64,000 bases of DNA from Cryptomeria japonica (lineage: Eukaryota > Streptophyta > Pinopsida > Cupressales > Cupressaceae), in contig NC_081407.1 of NCBI RefSeq assembly GCF_030272615.1, positions 441,655,213 through 441,719,212 on the forward strand, read 5' to 3'. Positions within the stretch are counted from its first letter, which is position 1; each line of letters starts with the position of its first letter. Position numbers and translations under genes: made by a program. The notes below the pieces were generated by a model. The model did no database searches, had not been told where the DNA came from, and saw only the letters and a list, made by a program, of their open reading frames with translations. Positions 48,991 through 59,508 of the stretch are shown here, in pieces.

Positions 48991-50413
48991 CAAGGAGAAG
49001 GAAGAAGAAGGACCTAACACACTATTTTGGGAACCGGAACCGGTAAAGCCAAAAGTTGGAGAACTAAACATAGAAGCCCCAGTTCAACTGGAACATGAAG
49101 GACCAATAGAAGATGAAGAAAGTGAAGAAGAAGAGGAACCTGAAAATCAAGATCATGTTATTCCAAGGTATGTCAAAATCAATCATAGCCCTGATCAGAT
49201 TATTGGAGACAAGAATGTAGGTGTGCTAACTAGAACAAGGCTAAGAGGAAACTCTTGTATTATCTCCACCATTGAGCCTAGAACTGCAAAAGAAACCTTT
49301 GCAAATGAAGACTGGATCAAGGCAATGGAAGAAATTGACTGGATAGAGAAGAATAATACTTGGTCATTGGTACCCAGACCGGAAAACAAGAATGTAATAG
49401 GCACAAAGTGGGTATTCAGAAATAAATTGAATGAAGATGGAGTAGTGGTCAGGAATAAATCCAAACTGGTATGAAAAGGATACACACAAGAGGAAGGTGA
49501 AGACTATGGTGAGACATTTACACCAGTTGCAAGATTGGAAGGAGTAAGGACTTTAGTTGCATTTGCAGCATATAGAGGATTTAAAGTATATCAGATGGAT
49601 GTTAAGTCAACATTTTTAAATAGAATATTGGAAGAAGAAGTCTAAATAGAACAACCAGATGGTTATGCATTAACAGAAGAAAATGATATAGTGTGCAATC
49701 TACATAAGGCACTATATGGATTGAAACAAGCACCAAGAGCATGGTATGAAATATTGCACTCTTACTTAGTAAAGATAGGTTTTCAAAGAACCAGTGAAGA
49801 TAGTAATATATATCTCAAGACTGAAGGAGATAAGATATTGGTAAGTGAGGTATTTGTTGATGATATCATTTTTGGAGGAAATGATGATATGTGTCATGAT
49901 TTTGTTAATGAGATGAAGAATGAGTTTGAGATGTCACTGGTAGGTGAGATAAAAAAAATCATAGGTCTACAAATCCAACAGATGAAGGAAGTTATTTTTA
50001 TCACACAATCCAAGTATGTGAAGGAAGTGTTAAGAACTTTTGGAATGGGAGACTGTAAACCAGTTGGAACACCCATGGTTACAAGTGGTAAATTTTCAAA
50101 GCAAGATGATTATGTACCAATTGATGAAAAGGAATACAAATCCATGATAGGTAAGCTACATTATGTTGTCCATTGCAGACCGGACATTGTTCATGCAAAA
50201 GGATTGGTTGCCAGATTTCAAAAAAGCTTGAAGGAGTCTCACATGGTTCCAACCAAAATAATTTTCAGATACTTGAAAGGCACTATAGATTATGGATTAT
50301 GGTATCCATATGTAGAAAACTTTGATTTGAAAGTCTATACCGATGCAGATTGGGTAGACAATATTGATGATAGGAAGAGTACACCTGGAGGAGCATTGTT
50401 TTCTTGGAGGTAG
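48991..50413 (+). pseudogene. Copia B: reverse transcriptase
   Basis: A Glu-rich linker (49040-49145) leads into WIKAMEEIDWIEKNNTWSLV (near 49315), [17 protein letters not shown] and a TGA at about 49472, then VARLEGVRTLVAFAAYRG and YQMDVKSTFLN. The frame 49691-50413 is open: KALYGLKQAPRAWYE, catalytic VFVDDIIFGGNDD intact, LGLQIQQ-like IIGLQIQQM, and the RNase H start DLKVYTDADWVDNIDDRKST. The frame shifts near 50408. Confidence 0.93.
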
Positions 50414-50807
50414 ATTAGTATCTTGGAGCAGCAAGAAACAAAGTTGTATCTCTCAATCAACAAAAAAAGCTGAGTATGTTGCAGCTTACATGAATTGTAC
50501 ACAAGAAATCTAGATGAAACACATATTGGAAGGCTTCAAGATGAAGATATCAAAACCGATAAGAATTTTCTGTGACAACACTAGTGCCATAAAAATTTCA
50601 AAGAACCTGTTGTTGCATGCTAGGACAAAGCATATAGAGTTGAAGTATCATTTCTTGAGAAAGAAAGCTAAAAGAAAGGATGTATCACTGGAGCATGTTT
50701 CCACTAAAGAACAACTGGCAGATATTTTTACTAAGCCTCTGCCTAAGGCTACATTTGATTACCTTAGAGGTAAGTTAGGGGTTGTACTCCTACATGAAGT
50801 CAATTAA
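50414..50807 (+). pseudogene. Copia B: RNase H, C-terminal part
   Basis: In the shifted frame: LVSWSSKKQSCISQSTKKAE, then a stop, then 50514-50807 with CDNTSAIKISKNLLLHARTK, YHFLRKKAKRKDVSL and LADIFTKPLPKATFDYLRGK. It ends LGVVLLHEVN and a stop, as copia polyproteins usually do. Confidence 0.92.
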
Positions 50808-51140
50808 GAAGATAGGGAATCCACCAATCCTGGAGCCTATTGAAAATCTTGAAAAAGGATTGGTGAAGAATGGAGATACTCCACAGGGGGAGCAACTAAT
50901 TGTAGATCAGAGAAGCATAGATGAGAACCAAAATGCTTTACCTTCACTTTGGCATTGTTGTCAAAGGGGGAGAAGAAATGTATATGATTGATAGCCAGCT
51001 ACTAGCTGAAGATATGAAGATATAGTTGAAGGATAGAATATGATTGGAAAATGTAAACCAAGATTCCTATACCTGTGTATGTGCTTTACTCTCAATCATG
51101 ACAATCAATTGGTATTGATATATCTATTGCCATCAATGCC
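50808..51140 (+). other. Copia B 3' untranslated region
   Basis: Sequence between the pol stop and the 3' LTR. It contains GGGGGAG and GGGGGAGAAG purine runs (50885-50975). No reading frame of note. Confidence 0.6.
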
Positions 51141-51152
51141 AAAGAGGGAGAA
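51141..51152 (+). other. Polypurine tract of copia B
   Basis: AAAGAGGGAGAA directly before TGTTGGTG of the 3' LTR. It is the expected primer site for plus-strand DNA synthesis. Confidence 0.9.
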
Positions 51153-51560
51153 TGTTGGTGTTGCATGAAGATTGCATTGGAGAAGTATAGTGTTATCATT
51201 GATGTCAATTGCAACCAGTATTGAAGCAAGTATAGCTACTGGTAATGATGTAGTAAAGCAAGTGGTGTTGATGCAGTGAAGATCAACCAGTAACCCTAAC
51301 CAATTGAGATGTAGAACCCTAACCGATGAAGTTTGGAGATCAGTTGTGATGATCTATGACTAAATGATGGTCAGTGATTAATATGCCATGTAAGCATGAT
51401 GCACGTGATGAGTTTCAAAATGGATTTGGCGCGTGAATATAACCGTTTATCTTGGGAATGATCAAATGCATAGTATGAAATGAAAAATGTGTGATGAGTT
51501 ACTATGAGGCCCTACCCCAACCCATCCTAGCATTTCAGTGATTTTCATGATGGAACTATT

Positions 51561-51700
51561 ATGGATGCTTTATTTTTATGCATTATGGATATAGAACTTT
51601 ATATGATCCCAGGAATTGGATAACATTGATATATTGATGCTTCATTTCTATGCATTGTGGATATAGAACTTTATATGATTCTAGAATAGGATAACATTGA
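51561..51700. repeat. Two tandem ~77-bp units
   Basis: GATGCTT(T/C)ATTT(T/C)TATGCATT, GGATATAGAACTTTATATGAT and GGATAACATT occur twice, at about 51561-51625 and 51638-51700. Confidence 0.75.
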
Positions 51701-53773
51701 GATGGTGTATGTCATTATTTGATTTGCAGGACTTTATAATGATGCTAGAAATATGATGCATATCTTATGAATGGATTAAATTTATGAGGATTATGATAAT
51801 TGCTTATGTGGATTTTCTTTGTTATATGGTAAATTGATTTGTATGATGTCAATTGTATGCAGAGTGACTGATTTGTATTCTTATTTATGTGTTCAATATT
51901 ATATGAGGCTATTGGGAAGTACTAATGTGTAATTGAGATGCGCAGGAAAATTATCCATGTGACCATGGAAACATTATGGAGAATCAAACCTAGGCCTATG
52001 TACGTTCGTAAAACTAGGGGTTGTCTATTTGGAGAGACAACACCCCGTATGTATCATATTTTATTCGTAAACATAAATGTTTGCATGTGTGTTAAATTGT
52101 AATTATTTATTTGTGTAAATCCTACAAGAGACAATTGCCATGTGTGTATTAGAGATGTAGAATTCTTTTGTAGTGTCACTTGACACATATGTTGTATGTT
52201 GTGTTGGCATTGTCATGTCACCTTTTGAGAGATGTATTTTTGTTTAAATGATATATTTCCAAATTATCTTTGAAGGTTCCAAGAAATATAGAATAGTAAG
52301 CCATTAGGAGGGTCAACTCAGAGTTGACCCGTAGGTAAACTTTAGGTGGACTTTCAAAGGGTTAAACCAACTCCTAGAGTCAGTTTTGGAGCATTTTTAT
52401 TGGGCCTCATGGGGTACCTATGGGTGAAGGCCAAATTTGGCCATGTGTCCACCCCCTAGGACTTGTTTAACCTCCCAAAAAAGTGGATTTTCCTAGATGG
52501 CCGAATTTCATCTTTAAGAGTGCCATCCTTGGTTAGATAACCTTCTTGGTATGTGTCATTCATCTTCCCCATTTTATTCCTCTTCTTGAGGTGCCTTGGT
52601 TAGGGAGTGTGTAAGACTTAGGGAAGACCAGCCAATGGGAGCCTCTCACTCTATCCAAGAAGTTGGAAAGAGTGAGAGAAGCCTTCTTAGGCAAGAGATT
52701 GAGACTTAGGATGTTAATCACCCACTCTCCATCTTTGGAGATGAGATCTTGCATTTTTGAAAACCAGTTTTAGAATGAAATTTTTGGCTAAGTGTTAAAG
52801 AAAAGAAGTGTGGAATTGGGTTGTTCTTATCCAAGCTATCCCTAGTAAACCCTTAGCAGATTCAAGGTTGGTTCATTTTATTTCTTGTATGTTGAAAACT
52901 TGTTTGTAAAAGATTGCTTGAATGTGGATGTCCCTTCCCTTGTATTTTATATGTGAAAATATTATGTGATTCTTCTTCCATTTGTTATGCTTTTCTTGTG
53001 TTTTGGGAGTATCCAAGGCCATCTTACCCTTGGGAGGGTAGAATGGTCTTGGGGGTGGAAGGTGTTTGATAGCCTTAGAGCGAGAAGCTCTCTTCAAGAG
53101 AGTGATATCAAGGGTTTGTTTATGTGACCCTTGCTGCATAGTTGTTTATGCATTCAGGGATCATAAGGGAAGAAAGTATGGCATGTATGCCTTGGGGGTC
53201 ATAAGGATGTTGGGTTAAGATGGACTTATGTTGTGTTCTTCGTTGCCATGAGTTGGTTGTGATCTACTATCTTGCAATTCTCCTCAAGGTACTTGGTCCA
53301 CTTCCACCCATGTAAACATCACGTTATGTGATGAAGTTCAGCCTTGGGATGGGAATGTGTTTGTTGTGAGCTTTTATTTTCTTGTTTTTGTATTTCTTGT
53401 GTGTAACCCATCTAGGTCTTGGTTCTCCAAGCTTAGGGGTAGCTTCTAGTAAGCCTAGGCTAGGAGGTGAGCTCTCCATGGTCACATCCTTAAGATTTTG
53501 TATTGTAGGTTGCTTTGTGAAGGGATTGAAGGAAAAGCTTGGATATGGTCTTGCTAGTTCTATTTTAGTTACAGAAAAAGAATAGGGATTATAATATTGT
53601 ATTTCAGTTGCAGAAATGAAAGAGGAGAGCTTATGTTCTATTTACTTTAAAAAGAAAATGTAATATTAAAAAAGGCTTACCATGTAATGTAGTGTATTTA
53701 CTAAAGATGTTGATCTTTTTTTGTAAGGAGAAAGCATTTGAATAAATTTTGTAATGTTAATGTTGTTGTCTTT

Positions 53774-53868
53774 TATCTGAAATCTATCATTTATTTGAAA
53801 TCTATTATTTATCTGAAATCTGTCATTTATTTGAAATCTGTCATATATTGAAATCTGTCATCTATTTA
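53774..53868. repeat. Tandem ~20-bp units (TGAAATCTGTCATTTATT)
   Basis: Five units with small changes follow each other. They lie inside the 4.8-kb LTR. Confidence 0.85.
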
Positions 53869-54247
53869 TCTCTATAATTTATACAAAAAAAAAAGATGCA
53901 GAAAGTAAAATGGAAATATTAGGAAATAGAAAAGCGGAAATGTTAGTAAAATAAAAATAATTATTTAGTCCTGGATATTTGTATTTTCCAAATGCAAATA
54001 GGGTTAAATAGACATTTGAAGTATAATAGTTTTGCATTGTACAAAATGATAAAGTTTTTAAGTGTATTATAGACTATTTTAAAGTTGCTGTAATTTTATT
54101 ATTTTTGTCATTTATCCATTTCAAAAAAAAATGCAGAAAGTTAAGGTAGACAAATTTATCTTTTCCTATGGTTAACTATTAGCAGTTTAACATGAAAGAA
54201 AAAGATAGCTAGATAAATCTGTTAGTTTTAGAAAGTCTATTGTTATG

Positions 54248-54248
<1 letters not shown>

Positions 54249-54345
<97 letters not shown>

Positions 54346-54351
54346 CATATA
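54249..54351. repeat. (TA)n microsatellite
   Basis: About 50 TA repeats with three AC interruptions near the right end. Shorter TA runs lie at 54606-54620 and 54640-54680. Confidence 0.97.
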
Positions 54352-54805
54352 GAAAACCAGAATTATAGATAGATAAGAAATTAAATTAAATGATAACTAT
54401 TGAGTTAATGTCCGATTTGCTTTCTGTCAACCATTGACTTATTTTATTGTTGTCTAAAAAACAAAAAGGGAATACAACAAAAACAAAATCTAATATACTC
54501 ATATTTAAATGGATGACATCATGCATATCTTTTATTAAAGTTGTTGTTTTTCTTTATTATTTATAAGTCTTATTCATTGATTTATGCATTCTTTAAATAG
54601 AATTTATATATATATATATATACTCTACTGCTTTTTTAAAATATATATATATATAGATCAGATATATATATATATATAATTTTAAATTTAATAAAATAAT
54701 AATAATAACAAATTTTTATGTTTTTTTTAAAAAGAGAGATTTTTTTTCCTTGGGACCGAAATCCTTACCCCCCCCACCCCCGGGCAGCACAGGTCCTCGG
54801 CGCTG

Positions 54806-55116
54806 CCTCCCACAATGGGTGGAGCCATGTCCGCCACTGTGGGCATTCGCAGTGGGCGGCGTTGGTGCCACCACTGTGGGTACCCACAGTGGGCGAAGCC
54901 GCATCCGCCACTGTGGGCAACCACAGTGGGTGGTGTCGGCGCCACCACTGTGGGTACCCACAGTGGGTGGAGCCACATCCGTCATTGTGGGCAACCACAG
55001 TGGGCGGTGTCGGCACCACCACTGTGGGTAACCATAGTGGGTGGCTTCAGGGCCGCCACTATGGGTAACCACAGTGAGCGGCACGGGGCCACCACTATGG
55101 GTATCGACAGTGGATC
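54806..55116. repeat. GC-rich array of palindromic units
   Basis: Eight to nine units of about 34-41 bp. Each has CCACTGTGGG, a short spacer and its inverted copy CCCACAGTGG or a close variant. Two linker types alternate (GCGAAGCCGCATCC-like and GTGTCGGC-like), giving a higher-order unit of about 75 bp. All six frames stay open for 80-127 codons because the unit has no stops. This is an artefact, not a gene. Surrounding DNA is A/T rich. Confidence 0.9.
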
Positions 55117-55197
55117 CCTGTGGCCTCCTTCACCCCGCCTTGGTTCTCATGCCTCACCCTCTACCATATACCCTATCAAAAACACAAAAAATAAATA

Positions 55198-55450
55198 AAT
55201 AAACCCTAACCCAATTTCGGGTTAGGGTAAAGGCAAAAGAAAAAAAAAGGATTTAGTTGATAAAAATATGCACCCAACTTCGGGTTAGGGTTAGCATTTA
55301 AATAATAAAATTAAATTAGATATGCAACCCTAGCCCATATTCAGGTTAGGGTTAGCAAATAAAGAAAAGAGAATTATTAGATTTGTTTTTTGTTTTGTTT
55401 TTTTAAAGTATAGAAGAGGAATAACTCAACCCTAATTAGGGTTTGAGATT
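55198..55450. repeat. CCCTAACCC / GGGTTAGGG words in inverted pairs
   Basis: AACCCTAACCC...GGGTTAGGGT (55200-55230), GGGTTAGGGTTAGC (55281-55296), AACCCTAGCCC...GGTTAGGGTTAGC (55326-55357) and AACCCTAATTAGGGTTTG (55428-55445). They resemble telomere-like words but do not form an array. The plant telomere unit TTTAGGG is not present in tandem. Confidence 0.6.
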
Positions 55451-55513
55451 AAAATAATAATTAAAATAAGAAAAGGGGGGAATTATTTTAAAAATTTAAA
55501 AAAGAAAAGAATT

Positions 55514-55529
55514 CCCCCCCCCCCCCCCC
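55514..55529. repeat. Run of 16 C
   Basis: An uninterrupted C homopolymer in the 4.8-kb LTR. Its length may be an assembly artefact. Confidence 0.9.
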
Positions 55530-57340
55530 TTTAATTTTAGCTATATGTGATATTAATTTAAACTCCTAATTTTGGACTAGGGAGGAAATTAATTTTAATA
55601 TAGGCTTCTATCAAGGTGTATTTTAAAATGGGGATAAATTTTATATAGTTATATAATTCACACAATTGGTTTAATTTTATTCTCTAGGGTTATTATATAG
55701 ATAATTTCCATTTTAATTAAATATGGACGTTAGGCTAAATCTAAATTGGGCAAAAATTAATAATGGTCGTTGATAATTTGTTTTATGCGAAATCTAGCAT
55801 ATGAGGCCAATATTGGCCAAGAATTTAATAGTCAAAATTTGAATGTTTTGGGGATTTAAAATTGACTTTAATATAAAGTATAAGTAATTGATAATTATCA
55901 TTATTGAATTAGTTAACCCTATGGGATATATTTAAAAAGTGAATTTGCATGCGCTCAAATTAATTAATTTTAATTTAAGATAACTTTATCATTATTTTAT
56001 TTAGCTTGGAATAATTTTAATACAACCGAGATATTTAAATATCTCTCGACTTTAATTAGCAGCAAATTAATTAGGTTAATTAAATTAACTAATTAAATTG
56101 TGATGGCCTCTTAGGGAATAATTAGTCTTCATTAATTATTGAAGCTTCATTGATTGAGTTAATTATCCCAACTATAGTAAACAATTCTATTTATCCCTTA
56201 GTTAAGACAAAACTTAATTGACTTCATTTTAAATGTAGATTATTTTGTCAGTTTATGTTGTTTAAAAAAAAAAAATTGTTCCGTTTTTGCCCAAAAGTTG
56301 GGGCACGATAGTTACAGATTCAAAGTACAGTGATCTAGGAACGGTTGTAGATGCCTAGAAGAATGTAATGTCAATTGCATGTAATGTAACGGTCAAGATT
56401 GAACCGATATGTTTGTAATCTCTATGAGATTTGTAGGGTTTGTGTTGTGTTACCGACCTAATGTATTTTCTTATAAGGTCGATGATTTGTTTCAATGAAG
56501 CATTGGCAATTTGGTTAAGTGTGTGAGTGATTGTATTCGAACCAAGAGGTGTGTTCGTAGAATGTTGTGAAGGCAGATAGGAGCGATAAAGGATCTGATT
56601 AAGGAAGGAAGTGATATTTCCAGATCAGTCAAGAACCTGTTGTTCTCTAACCATTACAATAGTTAAATCCCTTAATCGAGTAAGCTTTAATAGACTTGTT
56701 GTTGAAATCCTCTAACTAGGTGATCCATTAGCTTAGATTTGAAATTCTCCACTGAGGTTACCTTTAACAAGGTATTTGTAGTCAATCCCTTAACCGGGTG
56801 GTCCTTAATCGGATCTATTCCTAATAGGACATTATTGTATAAGATTCTAACAAGGCTTGGCTCCTAACATGGAGAACTTCATAAGAGTTCAAAATACTTG
56901 TGGGTATTCATCCCCACCATGGTTTTTCCCATTTGGGTTTCCACATGAAAAATCATTGTGTCTAGTGGTGAATGATTTTGTTGATGTGTTTTTGATATGG
57001 TTGATTTGAATGACTGGTAAATTTGCATAGATATATTTGAATGACCAGAAATGATCTAAAACATGCTTTTACTAGTATTAGTGAAGTGGTTTAAGGTTTT
57101 GTCAAATGGTAATTAAGTTTCAAGATCTGTTGCATTGTGTCACTAAGTATTAGGACAATCGGTAAAGTTTAATAGTGCAGTTGTAGATTTGTCTAAGTGT
57201 CTAAACTGATATACTTTATGAGTTGATTCAGAGTTGAAAGTTTGTTTTGGTGAAAGTTTAGTTTATTTTTTATCTACTGATTCACCCCCCCATCTCAGTA
57301 GTTGACCAGATCTTTATAGTTTCATCATATTATCAATAAT

Positions 57341-57954
57341 GAATGTTGTTTGTATTGCATCAAGATTTTAGAGTGGTCTTAGAGAGAATTATGAGAGTGC
57401 GGTGAAAAGAATTTTTAGATACCTGCAAGGTACATCTGAATATGGTTTATGGTACCCTAAGGATGATGACTTTACTTTATGTGTATATACAAATGTAGAT
57501 TGGGCAGTTGATGTTGATGACCGGAAAAGTACTTCCGGTGGAGCTTTCTTTCTTGGGAAGAAGTTGGTTTCATGGATTGGCAAGAAACAATCATGTACTT
57601 CTTTATCTACTATTGAAGCTGAGTATGTTGTTGTTGCTACTAACTATACACAAGTTCCTACAGATGAAAAAAATGTTGAAGGACATTAGAGTGCATTGCA
57701 TTGGACTGGTAGTTATTCATTGTGATAACTCTGCTGCTATAGACATATCAAAGAATCCAGTAATTCACTCTAAGACAAAGCACATATCTATCAAGTATAA
57801 CTTTTTCAAGGAAAAGGTGGAACAAAATGAGGTTAGACTAGTTTATCTAAACACTCAAGAGAAGATTGCAGATATTTTCACTAAACCTTTGCCTAAAGAA
57901 TAATTTGACTACCTCAGAGATAGGTTAGGGGTTTCTACCCCTCCGGCAAAAAAC
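57341..57954 (+). pseudogene. Copia A: RNase H, resuming after copia B
   Basis: Continues RT of copia A from 42102 (RTDI into MNVVCIASRF). One frame runs 57402-57660: KRIFRYLQGTSEYGLWYPKD, VYTNVDWAVDVDDRKSTSGG (the catalytic Asp of YTDADW is Asn here), KLVSWIGKKQSCTSLSTIEAEY. After a shift the frame 57660-57903 gives CDNSAAIDISKNPVIHSKTK, YNFFKEKVEQNEVRLVYL and KIADIFTKPLPKE, a TAA, then FDYLRDRLGVSTPPAKN and stop. Confidence 0.93.
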
Positions 57955-58299
57955 TGATTGATGTTATTTGGCATCAATTCGGTATGCATTATCAGAGATA
58001 TTATTCATCTTAAATGATGTGGGGATGCTACTATTCAGGGGGAGTAGTTAGTCTTTGTTTTTTGTTTTTTCTTTGATATTTATGTCAGATCTCTGGCATT
58101 GATGTCAAAAGGGGAGAGATATATGTGAAAAATAGAGCTTTATAGAGATATCATTCATAGGGGGATTTTGGTCTTTGTTTAAGAACTTCATTGTCATATC
58201 ATCTTGGAGAGTTTGTTGGATGTCTTCCATTGGGGGAGACTTGTTTGGCATTTTCTTGGCACTTGGATGTTTTTCACATCTAGTGTTGCCATCAATGCT
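57955..58299 (+). other. Copia A 3' untranslated region
   Basis: Sequence between the pol end and the polypurine tract, with GGGGGAG runs at 58038 and 58230. No reading frame of note. Confidence 0.6.
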
Positions 58300-58311
58300 A
58301 AAGGGGGAGAT
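58300..58311 (+). other. Polypurine tract of copia A
   Basis: AAAGGGGGAGAT directly before TGTTGGCC of the 3' LTR, the expected site for plus-strand priming. Confidence 0.9.
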
Positions 58312-59508
58312 TGTTGGCCATTTGGAGGATTTGATTATGTGTTGCATTGGTGTCAATACTAGCTATTTTGGTTGCTTACTAGTATCCTTCTGGTCCTGGT
58401 AGGTTGTTTGGTTTCTGGTTGGATTAGATCATTATGATCTGGTGTGCTCCGATATGTTTGGCTTATGGAATTGGCTTATTCATGCTACTCAAATTCATGT
58501 TCAGTCAGTTGGTTTTGATCTGGTGATTGCATGCTATCCTATATGCTGGTAAGCTTGGTTTATTGTTCTAGCGAGGGTTTCACTAGCAAAGCATTGTTGA
58601 AGATATTTGATGTTATACATAAGTGGTGCTGGTGCGACTTCTAATGGAGATTCAGGATGCTGATGGTGATCATGTTCGAGACTTCATTGAGTGGGATCAT
58701 TTTTTTAGCATGCGTGGACCTAAATTGGGTCTTAGTTTATCTAGGTTATAGACTGGCTTAATGTAACATGTGGATTGGACTTCTCGATGTGTTTTTGAGA
58801 TGTCTTATGGGTTGGATATTATTTGTTTGGTCTAAGGCCGACATGTTTTGTAATTATGTAATTGTTTTATTGTCTAGTGGCCAACCTTATTGTTTGTGGT
58901 CGAGGGTTTGTATATATATGATGCAAGATCTCATTGTAGATCATATAGAAAATGGATATGGATATGTAATAGGAACGAATAATGTAATAATAATTCTGAC
59001 AGAGGATTTGGTTGTTCATTGGTGATCAAGTTGGTTTTATGTAAGAGGATTTAGTCCTCTGGTATTGAAATTAACCGAAATAGTATTCAGGCATAAGAGA
59101 TGCTATATTTGCAGTTTATCCTTTCTTCTGGATTGTAGTCTAGATTTTTATGTAGTTAGTGAGACTCCTTTTGTGATGAGCAGTGTGCTCTAGGCTATTG
59201 GCCTTCTTGTAAGTGCAAGCCCCTCTATTTGTAATCACATACCTACTATAGAAGTATTATCTAACTATGGGTAGGCTTCCCACCATGGTTTTTCCCTTTA
59301 CCGGGTTTTCCACGTACAAATCTTGGTGTAATGTGGATGGTATTTATTCTCTGATTGTTGTTTATACTTAATTGGTTTATGCATTCCGGCTTTTGATCTT
59401 TTGGGTTCTGGTATGAAAGTGTTAATTTCTTAAGGTTCTGATAATCTAGTGACAATTGATTCACCCCCCCCCTCTCAGTTGTCTTTAGGTTATTTGAATT
59501 GTCTAATA
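58312..59508 (+). repeat. 3' LTR of copia A
   Basis: Matches 37243-38433. It has a TATA-like run at 58911-58919, the hairpin motif at 59281-59328 and a C-rich tract at 59460-59477. It ends GTCTAATA before GGTTG. The last 20 or so bases are missing from the 5' copy. Confidence 0.88.

Larger units (their letters stand above)
51498..56315 (+). mobile_element. 4.8-kb probable solo LTR with GTTAC duplication
   Basis: GTTAC lies at 51498-51502 and 56311-56315. The insert (51503-56310, 4808 bp) starts TATGAGGCCCTACCCC and ends CAAAAGTTGGGGCACGATA. If the outer G and C were deaminated these would be TGTGAGGCCC... and ...CACGACA, normal LTR ends. The right end matches the fragment ending at 1136. No coding motif, primer site or internal LTR pair was found. 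It carries several tandem arrays listed separately. Confidence 0.75.
42103..57335 (+). mobile_element. Copia element B, complete but interrupted
   Basis: A full copia element (LTR, primer site, gag, protease, integrase, RT, RNase H, polypurine tract, LTR) with perfect ATAAT duplications, lying in the RT of copia A. Its two LTRs were each hit by another element. LTR divergence is about one in twenty by eye over the first 240 bp. Confidence 0.95.
51153..57335 (+). repeat. 3' LTR of copia B, interrupted by a long LTR
   Basis: The sequence matches the 5' LTR on both sides of the insert at 51503-56310. It holds the hairpin motif at 56914-56965 and ends CATATTATCA before ATAAT. Confidence 0.93.
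37243..59508 (+). mobile_element. Copia element A (carries nested copia B)
   Basis: GGTTG lies at 37238-37242 and again at 59509-59513. The flanking repeat continues across (compare AGGGATGGTTG with TAGTTGGACTTCATC at 63811-63830). Internal coding runs 38491-42102 and resumes at 57341 after copia B. LTRs differ by roughly a tenth by eye, which is more than those of B, as expected for the older element. Confidence 0.9.

Noticed and set aside
54716-55198. Overlapping open frames of 83-127 codons on both strands
   Set aside because: All frames are open because the palindromic array has no stop words. The peptides are simple repeats of the array.
55198-55450. Interstitial telomere array
   Set aside because: Only scattered GGGTTAGGG words occur. 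The plant unit TTTAGGG is not in tandem.
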